Position numbers and translations under genes: made by a program. Shown here one piece after another: positions 41,220-49,651 of a stretch of DNA of 64,000 nt. Each line of letters starts with the position of its first letter. Position 1 is the stretch's first letter. Origin of the DNA: Thermofilaceae archaeon (GTDB lineage: Archaea > Thermoproteota > Thermoprotei > Thermofilales > Thermofilaceae); assembly GCA_025057995.1 (NCBI GenBank), contig JANXEW010000006.1, forward strand, positions 26,343-90,342, given 5' to 3'. Below the pieces are notes generated by a model. It saw nothing but the letters and a program-made list of their open reading frames with translations. It was not told the DNA's origin and ran no database searches.

Positions 41220-42842
41220 TTGCCGCGACACTTTGCCGAGAGGGCGGCTGAAGAGGTAGCAAAAAGGTTCCCGGGAGAGAAGCTTTACATCGTTGAAGCT
41301 GGAGTAACGCCTAGCGGTAAAATCCACTTAGGTAACTTCATCGACATGGTTGTAGCAGACGCCGTGTTAAAAGTCCTTCGAAAGAAGGGTGTTGACGTTA
41401 AAGGATACCTCGCCGTAGACAGCATGGACCCATTTAGGCAGCCCCCCTCGTTCGCCCCCGAAAGCTTTAAGCGTGAAGCCGAAGCTTACGCTGGTCAACC
41501 TTTTGAAGCGATACCCGACCCGTGGGGCTGCCACTCAAACTACGCAGAGCATTTCGTTAAACCAGCTGAGGAGAGTTTCCCCCATTACAACGTTGAACTA
41601 GAGGTCCTATGGGCTAGTTCCTTACATAAAAGGGAAGAGTACGTGAAATCTCTCCTCTCTATTCTATCCCGATCACGAGAGGTCGTAAATATTCTCAACA
41701 GGGTTAAACGAGCGGCCGGCCACTCTAAACTGTACCCTGACTGGTGGATACCCTATCGACCGCGTTGCGCCGAGTGCGGGAGAATTGACGAAAACGTGCG
41801 CCCTGAAGCAGTATCAGGATCAAGAGTCCGTTACACTTGTTCAGCTTGCGGACATAAAGGTGAAGCGGACGTCGCTAAAGGTGAAGGGAAGCCACCGTGG
41901 AGAATTGATTGGCCCTTGCGTTGGCTAGCGTTAAACATTCACTTTGAGCCGTTAGGGAAGGATCACATGGCGAGCGGAAGCGGCTACGATACCGGGTGCG
42001 CTCTCATAAGAGAGTTTCTTAATCGTGAACCGCCTGTACCCGTATTCTACGACTTCATCTATTGGGTTGAACATCATGTAGACGGTAAAAGGCTACAGAA
42101 GTTCAGTAAACGTAAGGGTACCGGGTTAGGGGTTGACGAATGGCTCAAGTACGCTCCAGCTGAAGTTCTACGCTTTCAACTGCTTAAAAGGGAGGTTGAC
42201 GACATCTTTAGAGAAGCGTTAAGCCACTGGGAGTTCGATTTTCTACAGATACCAAACTACGTTGAAGAGTTCGATAAATTCGAGTCAACGGCTCTAACCT
42301 CAAACGACGAGGTGTTAAAGCTCGTATACGAGCTTTCAATAGCTAGCCCCATACCCTCCAAAGTTCCAAAGAAGGTATCCTATCCGCAGCTAGTCCGAGT
42401 AGCCGCATGGATGGAAAACGTCGAAGACGGTCTACAGATGCTGAGGAGACAAGGCAAGCTCGAAGGAATGGAAGACTGGGAGGTAGAAGGCGTCAAGAGG
42501 AGGTTAATCCTCGCGAAAAATTGGTTGGAGGTAGCCGGGTATAAAGTCGTTCTCCGCAACCCTACTGAGGCCGTAGAGGACTTCAAGAAGCTTGAACCCC
42601 AAGTCCAAAGGGCTTTTCTAGAGGCGGCGAAGCTCATAGTAGGGGGCGTCGACCCTGTTGAAGCTGTAAAGAAGTCTTCCGAGTCTCAAGGCCTATCAGG
42701 TAAAGAAGCTAGGCTTCAAGTTTACCGTGCGTTCTACCTTCTACTGCTTGGAGAGGAGTCCGGCCCACCCCTGCGCCGCCTGGTCGTTAGGGATGAGACG
42801 AGGCAATGTCTAATTAAGTTACTAAAAATATTATTTTCCTAA
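41220..42842 (+). CDS. lysS: Class I lysyl-tRNA synthetase
   Basis: This 540-residue class I LysRS is typical of archaea and a few bacteria. It starts with TTG at 41220. The Rossmann HIGH-type motif is PSGKIHLGNF (about 29-38), the KMSKS-type motif is FSKRKGTG (about 297-304), and between them is a four-cysteine zinc ribbon CAECG...CSACG (about 182-216). It attaches lysine to tRNA-Lys. The C-terminal helical domain recognises the anticodon. The gene ends in a stretch of A/T and is separate from its neighbours. Confidence 0.95.
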   Translation: MPRHFAERAAEEVAKRFPGEKLYIVEAGVTPSGKIHLGNFIDMVVADAVLKVLRKKGVDVKGYLAVDSMDPFRQPPSFAPESFKREAEAYAGQPFEAIPDPWGCHSNYAEHFVKPAEESFPHYNVELEVLWASSLHKREEYVKSLLSILSRSREVVNILNRVKRAAGHSKLYPDWWIPYRPRCAECGRIDENVRPEAVSGSRVRYTCSACGHKGEADVAKGEGKPPWRIDWPLRWLALNIHFEPLGKDHMASGSGYDTGCALIREFLNREPPVPVFYDFIYWVEHHVDGKRLQKFSKRKGTGLGVDEWLKYAPAEVLRFQLLKREVDDIFREALSHWEFDFLQIPNYVEEFDKFESTALTSNDEVLKLVYELSIASPIPSKVPKKVSYPQLVRVAAWMENVEDGLQMLRRQGKLEGMEDWEVEGVKRRLILAKNWLEVAGYKVVLRNPTEAVEDFKKLEPQVQRAFLEAAKLIVGGVDPVEAVKKSSESQGLSGKEARLQVYRAFYLLLLGEESGPPLRRLVVRDETRQCLIKLLKILFS

Positions 42843-42901
42843 AATATCAAACCTTAAACTCTTTTCAAGCTTATAATAAACAAAAACGCAAGACGAAAAA
42901 C

Positions 42902-42910
42902 TTTTTAATA
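42902..42910 (+). promoter_or_regulatory. TATA box of the V4R gene
   Basis: The tract tttttaata is centred about 25 nt before the ATG at 42931. This fits a leaderless promoter and supports that ATG over the TTG before it. Confidence 0.5.
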
Positions 42911-42930
42911 GAATAGGTACAAGATCTTTG

Positions 42931-43746
42931 ATGTGCTCTAAAGGTTTTAAAGGTGAAATTGGGCGTTACGTTTACGCTCCAGGTACTGTACCCTACGTTT
43001 TCTACGTTGAGTTAACTGTAGAGGCTTTTACAGCTGTTGGAGTACTTGAAAAACTTTCAGAAAGTTTTGCTGAAAGAAACATACCCATATTAAGGTTTAC
43101 CGTAGTCGACTCGGGCGGGGTACCTATCATAATCGCCATAGCCGACGTTAAAGGGGGTGATAGAGTAGCAGATGAGGTTGCCAAAGCTTTGAAACAGACT
43201 CCTTTCGCGAGAAGCGTGTGGTACGTACCTCCAATCATAAATGGAGCAGCTGTTGACATGTGCTTGTTCCCACTTCTATATTTGGGAGATAGGGCTGTAG
43301 TCTTCTCTAAACCTGTTTACGAAGGTTTCATACGTGAAGGGTGGAGAGTTTTCGGCACAGCTTTCCCAATAATGTTATACATAGTGGGTTTCGGTTCGGG
43401 GAGGCTTGCCAGCCAGACGTTAAGGATTATGGCAGGCGACGAGAGGTACGCTTACGAGAAGTTGGGTGAGGCTATATTCACGTCACTAGGATTCGGGAGA
43501 CTTGAAATAGTTAGGGTTGATGACCGGCAAAAGGAGGCTGTCGTAAGAGTATACGATAATTTCGAATGCGAGATCTTCAAGGGTGCTGGAGAGATAAGGA
43601 GTGGGTTGGTGAGAGGCTTTATCGCAGGCTGGCTGGCTGAGAGATGGGGTATCGAGAAGCCGGAGGACATTCTAGCGAGGGAGGAGAAGTGTATAGCTAA
43701 GGGCAACACCTTCTGCGAGTTTCGTGTTTCAATAGAAAAAAGGTAA
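42931..43746 (+). CDS. V4R-domain ligand-binding regulator-like protein
   Basis: This 271-residue protein starts at the ATG at 42931. The N-terminal third has an ACT-like alternating strand-helix pattern (VPYVFYVELTVE... PILRFTVVD). The C-terminal part is a V4R domain with its typical ending, EEKCIAKGNTFCEFRV, in which two cysteines frame a small insertion. V4R domains bind small hydrophobic ligands, and occur as sensors in regulators of aromatic or chlorophyll-related metabolism. There is no DNA-binding domain, so it may signal through another protein. It stands alone, convergent with the phosphoesterase gene. Confidence 0.75.
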   Translation: MCSKGFKGEIGRYVYAPGTVPYVFYVELTVEAFTAVGVLEKLSESFAERNIPILRFTVVDSGGVPIIIAIADVKGGDRVADEVAKALKQTPFARSVWYVPPIINGAAVDMCLFPLLYLGDRAVVFSKPVYEGFIREGWRVFGTAFPIMLYIVGFGSGRLASQTLRIMAGDERYAYEKLGEAIFTSLGFGRLEIVRVDDRQKEAVVRVYDNFECEIFKGAGEIRSGLVRGFIAGWLAERWGIEKPEDILAREEKCIAKGNTFCEFRVSIEKR

Positions 43747-43747
43747 T

Positions 43748-43760
43748 AATTTTTAAAATA
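43748..43760. terminator. A/T-rich terminator between convergent genes
   Basis: The run aatttttaaaata lies between the V4R stop and the phosphoesterase stop, giving a U-rich terminator for either strand. Confidence 0.45.
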
Positions 43761-43768
43761 AGTTGAGT

Positions 43769-45697
43769 CTAACTAGGGCTTCGCCCTTTTCTAAGGATTG
43801 CAAGGATAACTATTACAGCGGTTAAAACGACGACGGCTACAATCATCAAGTTGAGAGGTAGGGGCTGCTGGATTGAGGCGGGTTGCTCAGGTGTTTCCGC
43901 TTGAGGAGGCTGCTCTCCAACGGGCTGCTCTTGGGTAGGCTGCTCTTCTTTCGGCTTCTCCTCGGGCGGTTGAGGTTGAAGATATTCGATCTCGACAGAA
44001 TCTGAACCTACGTTGCCAGCAAAGTCCACAGCTTTCACTTGGACTTTAACCCTACTCGTCGTCAGAGGCGGGAGTTCAACTTGATATGAACCGGGACCAA
44101 CCTCTCGAGCTGATAAGACTCCTCTAGCATCGCCTGCAACGTACTCTACGTAAACCTCTCGAATACCCCAGCCGCTATCTCTCGCTTGTGTAAATATCGT
44201 TACCCTATCGGTACCCGCTAGCGGTTTTCTAGGAGTATAGAGAGCTATAGATGCTTCCGGAGGCTCGCGATCTTCGTAGGCTGCTAGAGTGACCGTCACA
44301 GTTCCGGGTGCTGTAGAAAACGTTAGCTTCGCGAGGTGTACCCTACCGTACGGTTTGAATTCTACAGCCTTGACTAAGCTCGAGTTACCGTAGACCTTGT
44401 ACGCTTCAGGGTTGTTTGACAAAGCGAGTGGCAGGTATACTGTGACCTCTTTCAAGTTTAAGCCGAGGTTTGGGGAAATAAAAGCTAACACGGTTCCCGC
44501 TTGAAGGCTCGAGTCAGCTGCCGTGCGGATTAGCGAACCGTCGAGGATGAAACTGCTAGGTTCCCTACTCGGATCCTTACCCGGCAACCCGATGACCTTG
44601 ACGCTACCGTCACGCCCGACTTCAACTACTTTGAAACCTCTCCTCTCGGCGCTACCGCAAGCTGTAACCGTGGTCACAAACCAGGTTCGCTTATTGTAGA
44701 CGACAAGCCCGTCCGTGTGAACGTGGCCCGCGAGCACTGCTGTCACCTCGTACTCCTCTACTAACCTAAGAAACTCTCTAGCTTCATCTATGCGGTTAGC
44801 CCAGCTTGCGTAAAGGATGCCTTGAAATTCCTCAATCCTTCTCCATGAGCCTTCTACGTCCCTGAAGAGACCTGAGCGGAATAACGGGTGGTGCATCAAC
44901 AGTATCTTCACTTTCCCCTTGTGAGCTGATAGAACGTCTTCAAGCCACTTAAGCTGGAGAAAGTCAACGTAACCAGCGTAGCCTGTGTCAAGGCTTACGA
45001 GGAGGAAAGGTCCGACAACCCTGTACCAGTTCGCAGGTCCAACGTAGAAGCCGTAGTAGAGTTCGTTGAAGCTCTTAGCGTCTGTTTGAGAGTGGTCGTG
45101 GTTGCCCGGAACAAGGTAGGTGGGTTTCCTAGCCTTGTTAATCATGGCTTGAAGAGTCTGGAGGGATTTTACATCGCTGCCTACGTCGACGCAATCGCCA
45201 GTCACAACAGCCAAGTCTACGGGAAGCGAGTTAACTAAGTTGATAGCCGTCTCAAGGTAGAGAGTGCTTCTAACACCCGTTATCAAAATTTCAACATGAA
45301 TGTCAGACAAGTGGGCGATCGATATTTTCTCAGGTTCCCTTTCGAGAACCCATAAGCTCCTAGGTTCGCAAACGGCTTCACCGCCTACGTTCAAACATAT
45401 ATCATAGAAACCCGGTGAAGCACCTGTTGGAAGCTCAAACTGAACTGTTAAATGCTGGCCTGTTAACCAGCTGCCTATTATTCGAAGCGTCCAGTTTAAG
45501 CCTGGTGCCATCGACCAGGCATGATCGAGAGCGTTAGCGCCCGCTATCGTTACGTTAAAACGTTGTCCGGGTAGAACGGCTATGGGAGATGAATACCTTG
45601 GTTCTACTACTCGAACCTCGGGCGACGATAGTGCCGTGGGAATAAGGATGATGAAAGCCGTTAAGCAAAACCAGATCGGGGTGTACCTATTTTTCAT
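43769..45697 (-). CDS. Secreted, membrane-anchored calcineurin-type metallophosphoesterase
   Basis: This 642-residue protein has an N-terminal signal peptide (about 1-24), a beta-rich domain (to about 115), and a calcineurin-like phosphoesterase domain (about 127-360): HLSDIHVE, VVTGDCVD, VPGNHDHS, LLMHHPLF, and LAGHVHTDG. A further beta-rich region follows, then a Pro/Glu/Gln-rich linker (about 585-612) and a C-terminal helix (about 615-635) with a basic end. It would act outside the cell on phosphate esters. The gene is 42 nt downstream of an ABC ATPase, so it may supply that importer with substrate. Confidence 0.85.
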   Translation of the reverse strand: MKNRYTPIWFCLTAFIILIPTALSSPEVRVVEPRYSSPIAVLPGQRFNVTIAGANALDHAWSMAPGLNWTLRIIGSWLTGQHLTVQFELPTGASPGFYDICLNVGGEAVCEPRSLWVLEREPEKISIAHLSDIHVEILITGVRSTLYLETAINLVNSLPVDLAVVTGDCVDVGSDVKSLQTLQAMINKARKPTYLVPGNHDHSQTDAKSFNELYYGFYVGPANWYRVVGPFLLVSLDTGYAGYVDFLQLKWLEDVLSAHKGKVKILLMHHPLFRSGLFRDVEGSWRRIEEFQGILYASWANRIDEAREFLRLVEEYEVTAVLAGHVHTDGLVVYNKRTWFVTTVTACGSAERRGFKVVEVGRDGSVKVIGLPGKDPSREPSSFILDGSLIRTAADSSLQAGTVLAFISPNLGLNLKEVTVYLPLALSNNPEAYKVYGNSSLVKAVEFKPYGRVHLAKLTFSTAPGTVTVTLAAYEDREPPEASIALYTPRKPLAGTDRVTIFTQARDSGWGIREVYVEYVAGDARGVLSAREVGPGSYQVELPPLTTSRVKVQVKAVDFAGNVGSDSVEIEYLQPQPPEEKPKEEQPTQEQPVGEQPPQAETPEQPASIQQPLPLNLMIVAVVVLTAVIVILAILRKGRSPS

Positions 45698-45739
45698 CGA
45701 GTAAGGTTAAAAACCAGTCTTAAAAACGTGACTTTGAAT

Positions 45740-46822
45740 CTAAGCAAACTCCTCTTCCTCCCACGCTTCCCTTGGGTATACTATGACGTCCTCGGGTTTA
45801 ACGTAGACTTTAATCCTAGTCCCTTCTCGGATTGTCAACTCAGGGTCGACGTAAGTGACGATTCTTTCACCGTCTAAGCTGACCCTCAACTGTTTGTTCG
45901 AGCCAAGAAACATTGAAAGCTCAACCACTCCCTCAAGTTCGTTAGCGCCGGGCAGAGGCGTTAAGGATATGTCTTCAGGTCTAAGGACTATCACAGCTTC
46001 ACCTCCTTTCTCTAGAGACCCTACGGGTATACCTTTGATCTTCGCTCCAGAGTAAGTTTCAACCGCGACGTACTCGCCTCTATCACTGGCTAACCGACCT
46101 TTAAGTACGCTGCTCCTTCCAATGAAAGTGGCTACAAAGAGGTTTGCCGGTTTGCTGTAGACTTCAAGAGGCGAGCCGACTTGTAGCACCCTACCCTTAT
46201 TCATTACAGCTATCCTGTCGGACAAGCTCATAGCCTCTTCTTGGTCATGGGTAACGTAGATCGTAGTAATAGCTAGACGCTTCTGTAGCCTTCTAAGCTC
46301 CTCCCTCATCTTCAACCTCAGCTTAGCGTCAAGGTTGCTGAGAGGTTCATCCATGAGTAAAACCTTCGGTTCCACTACTAAAGCTCTAGCTAGAGCTACC
46401 CTCTGCTGCTGCCCGCCGCTCAATTGAAGCGGCGACCTGTTCTCTAAACCTTCAAGTCCTACAAGCTCAAGCACGTCCTTAACCCTCTTTCTCAGCTCCC
46501 CGGGCGGCAGCTTCTTCACACGGAGGCCGTAGGCGACGTTATCGAAAACGGTCATGTGAGGCCATAACGCGTAGTTTTGAAAAACCATAGCGCAGCCTCG
46601 CTCGTACGGCTTCCTGAACGTGACATCCTCTTCGTCGAAAAATACTCGACCTTCATCAGGCAACTCGAAACCAGCCACAACCCTCAGGGCAGTAGTCTTC
46701 CCGCAGCCTGAAGGACCGAGAAAAGTGAAGAGCTCGCCACGCTCAACTGTCAAGGATACGTGGTCGACGGCTAAGACGTCTTCAAACCTTTTAACTACAT
46801 CCCTTAGCTCAACTCTAGCCAT
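45740..46822 (-). CDS. ABC importer ATPase of the Fbp/Pot type
   Basis: This 360-residue ATPase has Walker A GPSGCGKTT (about 34-42), signature LSGGQQQR (about 134-141), Walker B LLMDEPLSNLD (about 154-164), and a C-terminal TOBE regulatory domain (about 280-350). This is the type that energises iron, spermidine, thiamine or organophosphate importers. Its permease and binding-protein genes lie upstream on the same strand but are separated by an inserted VapBC pair in the opposite orientation. The phosphoesterase follows after 42 nt. Confidence 0.9.
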   Translation of the reverse strand: MARVELRDVVKRFEDVLAVDHVSLTVERGELFTFLGPSGCGKTTALRVVAGFELPDEGRVFFDEEDVTFRKPYERGCAMVFQNYALWPHMTVFDNVAYGLRVKKLPPGELRKRVKDVLELVGLEGLENRSPLQLSGGQQQRVALARALVVEPKVLLMDEPLSNLDAKLRLKMREELRRLQKRLAITTIYVTHDQEEAMSLSDRIAVMNKGRVLQVGSPLEVYSKPANLFVATFIGRSSVLKGRLASDRGEYVAVETYSGAKIKGIPVGSLEKGGEAVIVLRPEDISLTPLPGANELEGVVELSMFLGSNKQLRVSLDGERIVTYVDPELTIREGTRIKVYVKPEDVIVYPREAWEEEEFA

Positions 46823-47080
46823 CTACTATCGAGTTCAATAACCCTGATATAACTCTTTATCCGCCCGCTCACCTAGTATTCTCCATTTACCGCTTTGACA
46901 GCATATTAAATCTTTATTGGGAGCCATCCGTGTTCAAGTCTCCGCCTCTAACTTGAACGAGCCTCATACGGCTCAAACGTTTTGTCTCTAAACAGTGCAG
47001 AAGGATCGTAAAGTTAGCTGAACTTCGAGAAAAGTGTCTGTCATGTAAATTCAAGGGTGTTGCATAGATCTTAGGTAAAG

Positions 47081-47114
47081 TTTTATTTGTGGGATGTGGG
47101 TTGCGTGATGTGGG
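47081..47114 (+). promoter_or_regulatory. Promoter and repeated GATGTGGG motif of the second VapBC pair
   Basis: A ttttattt box (47081-47088) is followed by two copies of gatgtggg (47093-47100 and 47107-47114). The same motif sits in the first VapBC promoter, in gggatgtggg (39246-39255). These may be antitoxin binding sites. Confidence 0.4.
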
Positions 47115-47118
47115 AAAT

Positions 47119-47364
47119 ATGGTTGAGGCGATAGTTAAGGTAGATGAGAGAGGTAGGGTGCTCATACCAGCAAACATCAGGAAGATGCTTAAAATTAAGA
47201 GCATTGTGAAGCTTGTAGTCGAAGGAGACAAGATCGTATTGAAACCTCTCGAAGATCCCTTAAAACAAATAGAGGAGCTAGTCGTCAAGGGGGTGAAGGA
47301 CGTAGAAGTTGAGATACCTCAACTCCGTAAGGTAGCTGAGGAGGAACTCTTGAAGGGGGTTTGA
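47119..47364 (+). CDS. vapB: AbrB/VapB-type antitoxin
   Basis: This 81-residue antitoxin is read from the ATG at 47119. The frame extends 30 nt upstream, but that part is the repeated G-rich promoter sequence and is unlikely to be translated. The N-terminal AbrB domain is MVEAIVKVDERGRVLIPANI, with a helical, acidic tail (about 45-81) that would block the toxin. It overlaps the toxin gene by 1 nt. It belongs to the same family as the pair at 39.3 kb but is clearly divergent from it. Confidence 0.85.
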   Translation: MVEAIVKVDERGRVLIPANIRKMLKIKSIVKLVVEGDKIVLKPLEDPLKQIEELVVKGVKDVEVEIPQLRKVAEEELLKGV

Positions 47365-47780
47365 TGCTTATTGAGACAGACGTACTCCTCTCTTTGATCT
47401 CTCCCGAGGATAGGAACCACTCGCGGACGGTGAAGTTGATTGAAGATTTCGCCAGTCAACTGAAGCTCTCACCCTATTCTCTCGTCGAGCTCGACCTGCT
47501 GGTAAGGTCGGGGAAGATTGTAGTAAAAAGTGTTACAGCTTTCTACGTTGCTTTAAATGAGCTTTTAAAATACAAGATGATTCAAGTATACGCACCTAAA
47601 CCTGAATACCATGGTGAGGCCTATAGACTGAGGAAGGCCTACTCTCTAACCTACTTCGACAGTCTCCACGCATCAGCTGCTATAGTTGAAGACGAGGAAC
47701 TTGTGAGCTATGATAGAAGATACTCAGAGTTGAAGGAGTTAAAGTACCTTCATCCGGAGAAGTTGACGAAAGGCTATTGA
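47364..47780 (+). CDS. vapC: PIN-domain (VapC) toxin
   Basis: This is a 138-residue protein from the ATG at 47364. A TTG lies one codon earlier, but aaggggg is better spaced to the ATG. PIN acidic residues are IETD (about residue 6), the E in YSLVELDLL (about 38), D in TYFDSLHAS (about 96) and D in VSYDRR (about 115). The pair is inserted, in opposite orientation, between the permease and ATPase genes of an ABC importer. It probably arrived by transfer or mobile-element-type insertion, though no repeats flank it. Confidence 0.85.
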   Translation: MLIETDVLLSLISPEDRNHSRTVKLIEDFASQLKLSPYSLVELDLLVRSGKIVVKSVTAFYVALNELLKYKMIQVYAPKPEYHGEAYRLRKAYSLTYFDSLHASAAIVEDEELVSYDRRYSELKELKYLHPEKLTKGY

Positions 47781-47841
47781 GGATCGCCCCTTGAAGGCAA
47801 CCGACCCTTCAAAGTTTTCGGTTTAACGCTTGGAGACTCTA

Positions 47842-49644
47842 CTATACTCCTATGTAAGCGTACCTTTGTTTTAAGACCACGTTAACTAACGTTATTGTAG
47901 CGAGTTGAAGCGAGATTAAGATTACGCCGAGAGACGCAACAATGTGCGGTCCACCTATCCTGTTCAAATTGTCCATCATGATGTAAGTTATAGGAGCTCT
48001 ATGTGTTTCACCTATTCCTCCCAAGCCTCCTAGAGTTACGCTTGTGCTCGTCTCACTCATACAGTACACGAAGCTCACCAGCGACCCGCTTAAGACGTTT
48101 AAGCCGATTAAAGGTAAGACGACGCTCACTAGGGTTCTAAACCTTCCAGCACCAAGGTTCATGGACGCTTCTTCTAAAGCCACGTGAACCTGTTGGAGAC
48201 CAGCGAAGACGGCTCTAGCTGTAAACGGAAGCCTCCTAATGCTGTAGGCGAGGATTATTAGGAGACTTGGTCCATACGCTATAGGGTCGAGGATAGTATA
48301 TTTGAAGAAGGTTGTGAAGAAGTAGAAGTAGCCGACTGCTAACACTAACCCAGGTATTGCGACGGGTGAAGTCACGAGCAGGTCAAGTAGCTCAAGCCCT
48401 TTGATCTTAGCTCTCGCTATGACGTAGGGAGCTGAAACTCCTAAGAGAAGTATGAGAGCTAAAGCTGAGAAAGAGTAGAGGAGGCTGTTGTAGACTGCCC
48501 GCGAGACCAGGGGGTCTACGGAGATCTTCGACAAATGTCCAAGCGTTAAACCTTCGGGCAAGGGTCCAGACCATCTTTCTGAAAAAGCGTACACGAAAAC
48601 GCCGATCTGAGGGAAGCCGGCAAAGAGGAGTAGGGGTAGGAGCCCCAGGTAGACGGCTGACAAGCCTAACAGTCCAAGCTTTCTCACCCTAGGCTTCCAC
48701 CTCCCGCCTCTGCTCAACATAGCGTACCGCTTTAACGTGACGTACTTTCTTATGCCTGTGAAAACAGTTAAAGCAAGTAGGAGGAGAAGCAGTGCTAAAC
48801 TTGCCGCAGCCGGGGAAAGTTGTCCAGTGGTAGCTTCTACGAAGCGGGTGAAGATCTGGTAGGATATAAGCCTGTGCTCGTTGAACACTATAGGCGCTGC
48901 AACATCTTCTAGAGAGAAGATGAACACGAGTGCAGAACCAGCGGCTAAACCGGGTAGAGAGAGGGGCAAAGTCACGCTCCTGAATAGTTTAAAGCCTTTA
49001 GCTCCCAAGTTTTCAGCTTGTTCCTCTAAGCTTGGATCTATGTTCATCATACTCGCGTAAACGTTCAAGTAGACTATAGGGAAGAAAGTCATTATTTGGG
49101 CTACAGCTACTCCAGCGAGGCTGTCGATCCCCACTCTAAAAGGTAGCCCTGCTACGTCGCTTAGAAGCCAAGAGATTAAGCCGTCCTTCCAGTCGAACAG
49201 TTTCTTTATGACGAAGGAGTTGATGAAAGGTGTCTGAAGTAGCGGTAAAGTCGCAAGAACTCTGAACGCCGTTTTACCGGGGAAAGAGTAGCGGGCAAGC
49301 ACTAGGGCGACGATAGTACCTATCACGCTAGCTGCCACTGTAGTTATAGACGCTATAAGTAGCGAGTTTAGTATCGCGCCGAAGCTTACTCCCAAAAGCC
49401 TGAAGACTGTAACTTCTCGACCCCTAAAGGTTCCACTGTAGACGGTGTACAAGGTGCCGTGAGGTCTTGTGGAGACGTAAGTGGGGTCAGAGAATAGGAG
49501 CAAAGGGTTGTACTGTGAAGCTACGTACACGACGGAAAGGAGGGGGAATACCAGCAGGATTAAGAGGAGAGCCGTGGAAAGCGTAAGTTGCGCTAGCAAA
49601 GTTGAATCAAGGTGGTATGATAGAGTACGTAGGAGGCTTGGCAC
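47842..49644 (-). CDS. Double-length ABC importer permease (Fbp type)
   Basis: This 600-residue membrane protein is made of two tandem permease domains, each with an EAA-type loop: EEQAENLGAKGFKLFRSVTLPL (about 208-229) and EEASMNLGAGRFRTLVSVVLPL (about 488-509). Fusion of both halves is usual for iron(III)/phosphonate-type permeases. About twelve helices are visible. It follows the binding-protein gene by 7 nt, so the two are co-transcribed, but its ATPase gene lies beyond the VapBC insertion. Confidence 0.9.
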   Translation of the reverse strand: MPSLLRTLSYHLDSTLLAQLTLSTALLLILLVFPLLSVVYVASQYNPLLLFSDPTYVSTRPHGTLYTVYSGTFRGREVTVFRLLGVSFGAILNSLLIASITTVAASVIGTIVALVLARYSFPGKTAFRVLATLPLLQTPFINSFVIKKLFDWKDGLISWLLSDVAGLPFRVGIDSLAGVAVAQIMTFFPIVYLNVYASMMNIDPSLEEQAENLGAKGFKLFRSVTLPLSLPGLAAGSALVFIFSLEDVAAPIVFNEHRLISYQIFTRFVEATTGQLSPAAASLALLLLLLALTVFTGIRKYVTLKRYAMLSRGGRWKPRVRKLGLLGLSAVYLGLLPLLLFAGFPQIGVFVYAFSERWSGPLPEGLTLGHLSKISVDPLVSRAVYNSLLYSFSALALILLLGVSAPYVIARAKIKGLELLDLLVTSPVAIPGLVLAVGYFYFFTTFFKYTILDPIAYGPSLLIILAYSIRRLPFTARAVFAGLQQVHVALEEASMNLGAGRFRTLVSVVLPLIGLNVLSGSLVSFVYCMSETSTSVTLGGLGGIGETHRAPITYIMMDNLNRIGGPHIVASLGVILISLQLATITLVNVVLKQRYAYIGV

Positions 49645-49651
49645 GACTCAG

